Of a stretch of DNA of 64,000 bases, positions 48,515-59,400 are shown piece by piece; position 1 is the stretch's first letter; each line of letters begins with the position of its first letter. Origin of the DNA: Stereum hirsutum FP-91666 SS1 (taxonomy: Eukaryota > Basidiomycota > Agaricomycetes > Russulales > Stereaceae). A model generated the notes under the pieces. It ran no database searches and was not told the DNA's origin. It saw only the letters and a list, made by a program, of their open reading frames with translations. The DNA is taken from NCBI RefSeq assembly GCF_000264905.1, contig NW_006763132.1, positions 2,668,023 to 2,732,022 on the forward strand, in the 5' to 3' direction. The translations under genes and the position numbers were made by a program.

Positions 48515-49920
48515 ATGTTCGCTTCTCTGCTGCTCGCATTATTTGCCAGCCAGGCGTATGCCCATGTGGCCAAGCTTGAGGCTCGTACACTTTCCAACAC
48601 ACCTCAGACGTCCGGCTACAGTACCTTCGACCTCTTGGATATTCCAGGACCATCGCGCTCCTATACCACTCTCAGCACCGTTCCCTCTATTTGCGCTCAA
48701 TACACTGGCTCTGGGCAGGAATGTGAAACGACCATGCAAGCCTTCGACGTGACGTTGGGAGACTGTGGGTCGACCTGGACGCTCTGCAGATGCACGAACG
48801 CGGACATCGGTCTGGAAGAGGCCATGGACCATCTCGCCAGGGTACCGATAGGGCTGAGGAGGAATGTTGGGACGGTAATGATCATGCCGGATACTACTGC
48901 CCATGCGTACACGCTGGGCGGAGATATTCACTACTTCGGAGTGTGTTCGCAGCGGACCTGGATACACGAGGTACGTTCTGATATCGTGGGGTCTTTTTGA
49001 CTGGCGCCGTTGGCTCATCATGATGCTTAATTCTGTCGCTCTCACAGTCTACTCATGCCTCCGATCACGGTCATTCTGCTTCCCAAGAGTGGGTTGACGC
49101 AGTTGACACTGACTCGTGCGTTCCGGATACCTATGCCCAAACGAACTACGTTGAGGTGTGCATCTCGCCAAATTCATCGTTTTCCTTCTTTCGAGCCTGA
49201 TTTTCGTGTATATACAGGACTTTGCACAAGTCTCCGTACTTGAAGTCTACTGGCAGTACCATGGTGCCCTCCCATCGCCCTATGTTTCTACTTGCATGGA
49301 AAACCAATTTGCCTACATCAAAAGCCTCGATCTCTACGCAAACGCTACTCTCTTCGGCGAAACGTGTGCCATCAGCGACGATTGGACCAGTGTTCTGTAC
49401 GTGTTTTCACCGTGTCCCATTTACCCTGACTGCCAGTTATACGAAGTAGATACTGACACGAAACATATTCAGCCATAGCACACCGCCGGCGACGACCACT
49501 GCCGACCAGGTCATCACCGGCTCTTACACGACTTTGACCGCCGCATCGACCGTGACGGCTTCCTCAGGCGCCTTCGGCGCGACTCCCACGACTTCAGGTA
49601 CTAGCAGCTCGGGTTGTAGTGGTGTTGATGCTTGGGACGCAAGTGTGGCTTATACTGGTGGTGAACAGGTCTCGTATAACGGGCATCTTTGGACGGCTCA
49701 GTGGTGGACTGAGGATGACACTCCTGGTAAGTTGATATAGCATCGCTTCTGTTGGGGAATGCTGGTGATGGATAATGCGCTAATGTGACTCTCTGTTGTC
49801 GTGTTATTAGGAGGTGCAGCGGGCGTGTGGGTTGATGGAGGCGCTTGTGCCACTGCAGCAGCAACTGGCAAAGTTTCTGCTTCTGTGGAGCCACCTGTTG
49901 CGACCACAACTAGCGTTTAA
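48515..49920 (+). CDS. Secreted HEXXH metalloprotease-like protein with C-terminal CBM5 chitin-binding module
   Basis: The N-terminus MFASLLLALFASQAYAHV is a signal peptide, with cleavage likely after AYA. The central domain has several Cys pairs and reads TWIHESTHASD, which is an HEXXH zinc site. Downstream, YVEDFAQV supplies an acidic candidate for the third ligand. A Ser/Thr/Ala-rich linker (near 49,530-49,610) leads to a C-terminal domain from CSGVDAWDASVAYTGG through YNGHLWTAQWWTEDDTPG to WVDGGAC, the aromatic pattern of family 5/12 chitin-binding modules. The HE and STH halves of the zinc motif are split by an intron after 48,971. It is predicted to be extracellular or wall-bound. Protease activity is inferred from the motif only, and the catalytic domain may belong to the fungal conidiation-protein or deuterolysin-like group. 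Confidence 0.8.
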
Positions 49921-50966
49921 AGGGGTTGCAATCTATATCACTTTCCATTGGTCCTGCTCTATTGCGATGCAGTGGTGCTGAGTTTGAGGGTTCGTGGCCA
50001 TTCGTCATTTCGTACTTCTCCTGGGATGAGGACAGTTCTCTGATCTTTCGGGTCAGCGTCTTGGATTGGGATGCTGTAGGGGCACATGTATAGTAGCTCA
50101 CGGACATAAGACCAAATATTATCTGACATTTTCATCATTGTGCGCTTCAGAGAGGTGGCAGAATTTTGTGTGTCAGTCCTGGCTCGGCGCAATTGGGACA
50201 ACACGGATCACAGCAATGTGCTGCAGATCTACTGGACGTCCTAGTTAGTCTGTTTCCTGTCTCGGCTTCATCTCTGTCTTTGTTAGCACGGAGGTCACTG
50301 TTCTGCAACAACATACTAGGACGAGATCTGCGCGTACTACTTATTTCTTGGTTTTTTGTACATCATTATTGTATCATGATGGCACTCCGTCTCCGTCTCC
50401 GTCTCGCCCGGCCTTCGCATTCCATTCGCACTCGACCACGACCACTCGCTCTCGACGATAATACCGCGATCCTTCACCGCGAACACACTAGTTGTTCTCA
50501 GACATGGGGATTGTTTATTTCCCATTTAGTAGGTTGCGTAGGCTAGGGCTAAGTACTTCGAAGGCCCTGTTGGCCAGTAAAGTAGCAATAAGTACTCGTG
50601 CTACAGTGTCTATCAATATTTTATTTCGTTGGAATCCCACCATGCAATGTAATGCGTACGATATACTCGTGTCAATTCAAATCGTGGCGCAGCGAAAGCA
50701 TGTTCAAAGCGGCGACCAAGTTGCTGAAAAGGGGCCGGCGGGTGAGTCCGACCGACCGGCTCTAATTATAAATTGGCGTGGCCGGCTTGTGGACCTTTGT
50801 AGGCGCTCACTATCGGCAGGCGTCCACGATGCCGACTTCACCGCGTTCCTTTGCTCTTTGACCATTTCTCTCATGCTTTGCTTTACCGACTCGCCAGCTT
50901 GACCTCATTGCGGGATTTCTGGTCATCAATTCGCCGTAAATCTGCAACACAAACAAAACGCACGCT
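49921..50966. other. Intergenic region with short tandem repeat
   Basis: No gene is supported. A CTCCGT hexamer is repeated about three to four times near 50,388-50,410. Confidence 0.4.
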
Positions 50967-53900
50967 ATGTCTACGGGGAACGGACAGTCGCAGGCTCAGG
51001 CTGCTAGACCCAACCAAGCCGTTGAGGCTAACAACACCATTTTCCCTCAAATACTCGCAAAGGTCTCAACACTTAACGAACCGTACATCAAAGCGGTGGA
51101 GATGCTCAGACAGTGGATGCAAAGCCCAAAGGCTTACTATCCAGGAGCGAGACGTTGGGTGCGACACTTCTGTTGATTAACTCTTGGGTGCATCTGGCCC
51201 AGGTATATAGGAAGGACTCCGTAGCTGAACTCCGTTTTACATTGTCCCAGATAGTCAAGATCATCGCGGTACGAGCTATTACTTATTCGAAACTCGTGTA
51301 CGACGAAGCAAACTCATCGTTTACCTCCATGGCCCACAACACTTGTCCATATACTATCGCACCCACTCATTCCAAACAGACTGCACGTGGAACCATAGAA
51401 GCGGCGAATCCAGCTCTTCGCCTACCCCTCCCACCTCAACATTGGCCGCCTGAGCTATCTAAGTACTTGAATGCGTACACGCTGCTCGTCCGTACTCTTC
51501 TCCGATTCCTCTATCTGTTCAAAGATGATCTGGGACTTCTCCGTGAGTATCTCATTAGCTGGATTATACCGCGTCATCTTCTCTGTACATAGCAATTCTT
51601 TGAAGATGGGACAGAGTTTACTTATGAAACACGCGCATCGGGTGTGATTGTGCTCGAGTAGGCTCGAGTATACCCGTTTGGCTGCTTTCTGAAATATCTT
51701 TGGCATTCTATCACGAGATCCTACAACGTCATAGTCCCATGATATCCATGTCGATCTCTGTCAGCCCTTGATACACCCACGTTGATTGTAACCAACACTT
51801 TGACCAGTATCTGTCGTACTGACTTCTATGTCTGTGTAGAGCAACTACGTCCATCATTGACAGCCGCTAATTTCGATTTGGATGCCTGTCTCAACGAGTC
51901 GATCCGACGATTATCAGCTGCATCAATGACCCCACCGAACACAGCATCTGACGGTTCCGCCTCACGACGATCATCCATGCCTGCAATGACCACTCCAAAC
52001 ACATCCATCGGAGGTAGTCCTTCTCTTTCCAGGATGGGAACCCCCACCACAGCCCCAACATCCCCCCAAGTTCCAGTTTCTCGAACTGCTCCCCAGCCAC
52101 TACCACATGTTCGTTCATTCTCCACACCCACAGTCTTTCCGAACCCCTCTGCCCCTTTCCAACCATCGACTTCGGTAGTTCAAAGTGCGATGGGCCCTCC
52201 TGCACCCAAGCCCTTCGATACTTCGGCTACGCATCCTCTGAACTCTCTTCTCTCGATTGCAAACCAGGCCCCGAGTGGGCTCAAACTTCGCATACCCGGA
52301 CGCTCGACCAGCGCTTCGCAGCAAGGTCTTCCGCCGGCACTTCCTCCTAATTCAGTCTCTGCACCGCCTTCAGCAGCACCCACCCCATACATTTCTGGTA
52401 CTATACATACCACTCCCGGTTCTGCAACCCCTGTCCCGAGCTCTGTACCAGCGCCACATTCACCAGCCGAGGCACAATCTCAGCCACAGACGCCCGTGTC
52501 TGCGTCTGCATCTGGGCCGGCATCCGCGAAACCGAAGGTCAAGAAGCCGAAGAAAAAGACCGTGGATATTTTTAAGACGGATTTGCAAGAATATGAACGT
52601 GTTCGGAAGAGGCAACAAAGCCTCTCCACAGCTGCTTCGGGCCAGCCAATGGCTTCCCCTGTGAATGGGGTGCCCCCGGGATCTGCGTCAGCACCGCCTA
52701 CGACGTCTAAGCCTCCGGGCTCAAGTCTCATCGGGGTTTCTGGCGCTAGTCTGGAGGGAGTGCCCCCAATGTCTTTGATATCACAGCCTGCCCATCAAAG
52801 TACCTCTGTTCCGCCGACTATCTCGACTTCAACCCCTGCGTCGGCGACAGCGCCGCGTACGAACGCATCTCCGGTACCTACGATGCCACAATCTGCGAAT
52901 GGACGCTCCTCAGCCCCGCCAGCTTCCTCGATCGTGAATCCTACCTCAGCTCCTTCGATTCCGCCCAGGCCCGTTACTGTAGCTCCAGCGAAAGGATCTT
53001 CACTGGCAACTATCCTCGCGAAGAAGAAGGAGGCTGAAGGTAGAATGATTTCCATGCCTCCCCCGATGGCCTCTAGTCCGAAACCTGAGGCTATATCACC
53101 CGCAGTAAAAGGGTTCGCTACGCCACCACCGCCACCGCTGCCTATATTCGCTACTGAAGGTCCTTCGATATCGCTCGGGACATCATCAGATTCAAACACT
53201 CAACCGGTTCCTGCGTCAAGCTCGACTGCACCCGAAATGACTCCCGTACTCGATCCAAGCAAGTCTTCTCCAGCGGTTTCTGCACCTCCTCCACCTGCCA
53301 TCTCGTCCACCGCGATCGATGCGTCAGTTGTCCCAAGTCAGGTCCCGTCTCCTACCAGAACTCTCAACCAAGAACTGCCACCATCACCAGCGTCTTCGAC
53401 CACTCGTTCATCGTCCTCACATTCGTCCCATTCGCCACGCTATACGCTCCCTCCAGGCCCTCGTCCGACCTCAAAGCCCGATCGACCCTTGGGCGCCCTG
53501 ATAGGCGAAGCCATCCTCGCCTCCCCGGAACTGGCACTTTCGTCCCGTCACATATTCGAATACATCAGTTCTGCGTACCCTTACTACCAACCTGAAGACG
53601 GTAATGGTAAGACAGGATCAGGGTGGCAGGCTGAGGTCCGAAAGGTGTTGCGTGTGTTTCCTGTTTTTCGGAAGAAGGTATTGGAGAAGAAGAAGGGGAA
53701 GAAGAAGGGGAAGACGGTTTATTCTATTCGGGACGCGGATTTGAAGGCATTTCTGAATGGTGGGTTTGACAAGGATGATGCCTGGGATGTTCTACTAGAG
53801 GATGCCCAGTCGGACGGAGTTGACCCCACGTCAGTTCAAGACCGCGAGATGACTCCAACCGATTCAATGGACGTCGATACGAAACCCGGGCCCTCGACGC

Positions 53901-55842
53901 AGGGTTCACAGTCATCTCCGAATTCCACGAAGCTGAAGCTTCGTATCAAGAAACCTCAGCATTTGATCGTTTCGTCTGGTGGCGAAGGGTCGCAGACTTC
54001 TGCGGTGGATGTGTCGTCGAAGGTTGCTTCTTCGTCAGGAGCTGTTTCTACTCCGATGGACACCGCTGCTGTGAAGGAAGGGCCGAGTTCGGTCCATGAG
54101 GCGATGGAGGTAGATGGAAGAGTGGGTACCGACGATAAGGTCCTCGAAGTCTCTGCACAAGTGACGGGAGAACCAGGTGCGAGACGGGAAGCAGGGAATA
54201 AGAGTGGTGAACTACAGACCCAGGCGGCTATGGACGTTGATGAACCGAATGGATCCTCGAAGTCTGCTAGAGCTAGCCTTGCACCAAACTTGCCTGTGAG
54301 TGTTAGCTCTGTTGTCATTATTAATACGTCTGCGTTGCAAGGACCTTCCACAACTGATATCACGATTTCGCAGGCATCTGGGCTCTCCGAAGTTATTCGG
54401 GCAGCTTCACGAGAACCATCATTGAAAGATACCATTCAAGGTCAGTACTACTGCTGAACTTCGTTATGTGGCCTTGAGATCTTCATAAATCTTATGGTGT
54501 TCAAGATGTAGGTACTACTCAGGGATCACCACACGTCGAGCAGATACATCAGAGTAACGAAAAGGGTTCTTCGTCGATGATGCCTACAGACGCACATACT
54601 TCAGGACAGGTTAGCACTATTTGCCCTACAATCTGTGCCATTTCTTGACGTCACACGAAACAGTCTGCGGCACAACCCTCCCACACAGACGTTCAGTCTC
54701 ACCAGCGTCAACCCTCTACAGCCCAGTCGACCTCGAGTCACGAAGGTTCTGTACCCATGAGCATCAGTTCATCATCTCCGCTCCATCCTAGTCGAAAGCG
54801 CACTCGGTCCCTCTCTACGACACAAGACAATGACGAGAGATCATTGAGGATGAAGAGTGATGTTCTGGACACGGAAACTGCTCTCAATCCGCCTAGGATG
54901 CCCAATTCTTTCATAGTACCTAAGATGAATCCGTCGTCGCCGACCTCGAGTGTCAAGACCAATGGAATCAAGCACGACGACCGGAGCCCCACCTCTCCTG
55001 CTACACGATTCTCGCCGTCCACGTATCCGTTCCTTTCGTATGCCAAAGAAGCCTTTATGAAAAGTGAGAACGACAGCAAGTCGGATGTCCTCCTACCTGC
55101 CGGTATGTGGCCCTACGGCGTTCAAGTCGGTGCCCCTTTGCCGTCTTCAATCGACTTCGAGTTTTTACTCCATGACGAAGAGTGGGCGTTGATGCAGCAG
55201 TGGAATGAGAAGTACTACACCACCAGGTTTGTCGATTATCCTTCTGCTCCTTAGTCACATTCTCATGAGACCAATTACAGAGATGTCTCCAAATCAATTG
55301 TTCTTTCTTTGGGGTGCTATTCGACTGCTGAAGCCCAGAAGGCCCAGAAGGAGGATCCGACACTGTCTCTCTCTGACATGTTAACTCGTATCCGGCCAAA
55401 GCCTTGGCCTGCGGGACGGCTAGTTTATGCACAGGTGAACGACGGGGGCAGTTGGCTTGTAACTTCGTTGCCAGATATCGTGAGTCGATCATTCTCTGGT
55501 GTTGGAATAGAAGGCTGATTACGGTTTGGGGACGTATCAGATCTTTGACAACCGTGTCGAAATTTCTCGCCTTGTCAAGCTTGGCTCAAACCGCGTCACG
55601 ATAAACCATACCGAGGACATGTCGGAATATTTGTTTGTTCTTCACGCCCATGTAAGATTTCTCTTCACTTTCTATCCATGTACGACATGGCTCAAGTTGC
55701 ACTTCAGTTTCCTACGCAAAGCCAGCTCGCTGAGCTAGAACACGAGCGTACGAAGGATGTACAATGGTCCACGTTGGCTCACCAAATAATGTCCCAGGTC
55801 AAGGTACCGAAGTTTTCCGACCTGGCAGTCAAGAGCGCTTGA
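50967..55842 (+). CDS. Forkhead-like winged-helix protein with long disordered region
   Basis: The N-terminal module (to about 51,548) is helical: NTIFPQILAKVSTLNEP, SWVHLAQVYRKDSVAELRF, YLNAYTLLVRTLLRFLYLF. A very long Ser/Pro/Thr/Ala-rich region follows. Between about 53,470 and 53,760 a divergent forkhead-type winged helix reads RPLGALIGEAILASPELAL, IFEYISSAYPYYQ, GWQAEVRKVLRVFPVFRKK and KTVYSIRD. These correspond to the canonical ALI-AI, I-Y, YPYY, GWQ-SIRH and Y-I positions. The C-terminal part has DFEFLLHDEEWALMQQWNEK, then GRLVYAQVNDGGSWLVTSLP, EISRLVKLGSNRVTINHTED, SEYLFVLHAH and ends FSDLAVKSA. It is probably a nuclear transcription or chromatin factor. Near 51,085-51,150 the frame must shift. 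A 62-nt GT-AG intron (51085-51146) repairs it, but the removed stretch itself reads like protein, so a one-base deletion is possible. Confidence 0.7.
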
Positions 55843-56095
55843 GTTCGTTCGTACGCACGCACCATCTTGTTTGTTCCGTGTTTTCTTGGATACTTGCATA
55901 TATTGCCTGATCGCATAGCATACATCATCGTATTATATTTCTTGGAGTTACATTTTGTTGCTTGGTTGTGGCAGTTGGTTTAGGTAACTGTCTCAGCGTG
56001 TGCGGCGCTGGTGTCCAGGTGGGAGAAGTGAATCTCGAAGAGGTTTGCTAACCTTCTACTGAGCTGTTAGTAACGAAGCGGTGAACTTAAAGCAT
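55843..56095. other. 3' flank of forkhead-like gene
   Basis: It is AT-rich with no further gene before the tRNA. Confidence 0.4.
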
Positions 56096-56188
56096 GGTTC
56101 AATGGTCTAATGGTTATGATTTCTGTCTCACATTTGTTCCTCTGGAGCGGATCACAGAAGGTTCCCAGTTCGATCCTGGGTTGAGCCA
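56096..56188 (+). tRNA. tRNA-Val (CAC) with 20-nt intron
   Basis: The acceptor stem GGTTCAA pairs with TTGAGCC (56181-56187), with discriminator A at 56188. The D-arm begins GGTCTAATGG. The anticodon stem TCTGT (56122-56126) pairs with ACAGA (56154-56158). The loop reads C-T-CAC-A, so the anticodon is CAC at 56129-56131. A 20-nt intron (56133-56152) follows position 37, the standard place. The T-arm CCCAG-TTCGATC-CTGGG is perfect. The mature length is 73 nt, which supports the call. The D-stem has one weak pair. Confidence 0.8.
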
Positions 56189-56416
56189 ATCTTTTGCTTC
56201 GGCGCAGTGAGTACAAGTAGTTGGTGTTACTTTATGTAAATTTCCCCGTCTAAAACTAGCAGTTGCCTCACAACCAAAACTGAGCACGACTTTCAAATCT
56301 GTCACAACTCTTTTCAACAACACAACACCGTAGCTGTCATCGTTACTCTCGAGTAGACTCAGATAAGAACTATATCAGGTACACCACAAATACAACTTCG
56401 TTGTCTCGCAGACTCT

Positions 56417-59400
56417 TTACGAAGGTAAGGGCGGAGCGAAGGCTCCCCTACCTCGTCCTCTTCCCCTGGGCGTCCCTCCTCCGCGACCCCTATCAATTCC
56501 CATTGGAGGGAAACCTCTTCCTCCTCTATGACCAGCAATGAACCCTCCTCGAGGAGGTGGAGCTCCATCGTGACGGAAACCTCGCTGACCCCTCGGAGCG
56601 TAAGCTCCTCGCCCAACTGGGTGTGACTGAGGAGTTGCCGGTTCATTCGAGGAACTATGAGCATCTCCGTTGCCGTGGACGACGCCGTTGACGTGTTTCG
56701 GGCCACCTCGGTAGGGCATTTGGCCTCGACCGCGGTTGGGGTTGGTCATGATATGCACGGGAGCCTGACTGCAGAGGTAGGCAGAAGTGTCAGGATTGGC
56801 TCGGTCAGAAAATGTAAGATAGCCGGCACGTACTTCGCTGCAACTTGAGCAGCTGGACGGAACCCGGCTGCTGCCTGTTGACCCTGTGGCGGGCGAATGG
56901 CGGGATACGGTCCTGACCGCGGCTGGAACGGTGCGGAGGGAGCGACAGGCGGAGGCGCATTTGGTTTGACTGAAGTGATGAACTGTGGCGTCGTCAAATT
57001 CAAGCATGACTGGAAATCCACAGTTGATCCACGGTACTGCGAGCACCTGCGCGAAGAAAGTCAACACAGGTTCATTCGACTCCAAGACGGTGCTTCCATA
57101 CCTATTGTTCAATGTGGTCCCCGACATAAACGCCACATCCCATACGACATCCATATTCTTCGTGTTGAGCCCGATCACAACGCCCTTCGCGGCAAGAGGG
57201 ACACCTCCAGAATCTTGCACCATCGTGACTCTGTCTCCGAGCGCGAAGCGTTGGTTCTGCAACCTGTATACAGCATGCGTCGGCTTGAGGACGGCTCGTC
57301 GTGGAATGTTCTTGACGAGCGCTTTCTTGTAAGCGGCGGCGGATTTGCGATTTGCGTTGAAGGTGTCCGCGAGAGTTTCGATCTCCGAGACCGTTGTCTA
57401 TTCGGAAGAAGATATAGATGAGGGGCGGAAGAACGAGTCAAAAGTGAACATGTCTTACCTTTTTGAGTTGATCGCAAAACAGGGAGACGGGTTCGAAATC
57501 GCGAACGCCTTTGGTGGCAAGCCATGACCTTGCCTCCTTAGCTTTCGCATTGGGATCGGCCTCGTTGGGGAACATGTCCGAAGCCCTGGCCATATCTTTT
57601 CAGACGGAAGTGATTAGTAAACAGGTAGATGACATGAGGGTGAAGAGGAACATACCGTTACCGTCACCACCACGATCAAGTAAGCGGAACACCTCAGGAT
57701 ACTTCTCCTACAACGTGAGTCCATATCAGCGACTGGCTAAACGCACTAATGATACAGCTCCGACAAAATGACCCTAACGTACCCTGTACTCCCTCAAAAG
57801 CTCAACCGCCTTGTCGCTGAACTCCCAGAACTTCCCGTCCTTCCTCGAATAGTCAAGCACCTTCTGGGCCTTGGCCTCGAACTTCAGACTGAGCCCAAGG
57901 TTGATCTTCTGATTATCCGACGTAAGGACCATAAAGCTAGAGGTGATCCTCGCGATAGCCCGGGACGAAATGCGTAGGATCTCCGCGACGGTGAAAGAGG
58001 GGTAATACTTCGTTGGAAGACGGTTGATCACAGCGGACTTGAATTTCTCGTTCTCAGCCTTGTCTGAGGGTGAGAACTGTGGAGATATAGCGGTCAGAAC
58101 GACTTCGATGGCCAGGTGAAGTGAAGTGAGAAACGTACGGCAAGAACAACGGAGAGCGAGTCCTCGGTAGTCCCAGAGACCTGTGCGGCAACACCGTAGG
58201 CGTGCTCCCCAAGGAAGAAGATACGGCTGCCTTCGGGGAACTCCTCTGATAGAGGCGGAGGCGCACGTTCCGCATACCGTGGATCCTCAGAGACAACCTC
58301 AGGAACCGACATCTGTACAGCTTGCTCAATCTCCTTCTGCGCCTCCTCGTAATCCTTGACAAATGCCCCATTCTCCAGGCGCTTAAGACCTAAAAAATCG
58401 CCAAACGAAAACCAACCACACATTGGTTCATATACGCCGCCAATGATAACACAGAGCTGAATAGACGAACCCTTCAGAGGCCTCACATGCAACAGCATCT
58501 CGATATCCCCCGTCAACACACCGCACTTCTTCGAGTAGAAATAGTTTATCCTCTCCGTCTTACCCTTCCAATGCCCCAATCCCATCTGCGAATGCGGGTT
58601 CGACACCACCTTCTCCGGGCCGCCCTGCACGATCCTGACCTTCTCATACTTGAACAACGGGTCCGACACGCTCACGACCAATCCCTCCTGCAAAAACGGC
58701 CAGTTGATGAACGTCTTCTTCCCGATCAACTCCCTAGCCACATCTTCCGCCTTCTTGCCCTCGTACATGTTCTCGATATGGATGACCATCGACTTGTTCC
58801 GCGACTCAGAGCCATGGACGTTCACACCGTGGTGGCCCAAGGTGGCGACGTGCGGAAGGGTCTTGAGAGAGGGGAAGCCAGCGAGGGCATCTTTACCGAG
58901 GAAGACGCCATCGCAAAGTCCTTGGACGAGGTGCAAGCCGTCCAGCGTGGGGAGGTCGAACGGCTCCATGATACACGTACACCGATACAAGGGTGGAAAG
59001 AAGCCCGGCAGAGAAGACGGGTATTCCGTCGGTTCGCCTGGATTGTAGCGGAACTGATAGCTCGTCCCGAAAGAATTACGGTCCTTCTCCTCTTGGGTAA
59101 GCATGTGTTCACGGGCTATACGGTAATACGCAGATCAGTACAAGGCAAGTCGATGTGAGGAGTATTCGAGATTGGTATTGGCTCAAAAAAGCTCACATCG
59201 CATGGCGGCCAGCAGCCTGGTTTGTTCGATGAAAGGAATCTTTACGACTGCTTCCCATTCTTGTTTCTTCCCGTTCAGATCCGTCTCGAACTCGGAGGGA
59301 TAGAAGTTGATGATGGGTGAATTGGGATCAAGCATGAGGTCCTGTATATAGCGTGAGCAGTGTTTTCGGATGTGGATGAATAGAAGAACATACATGATAC

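Noticed and set aside
50388..50412. CTCCGT short tandem repeat as a functional site
   Set aside because: It has too few units and no relation to a gene feature.
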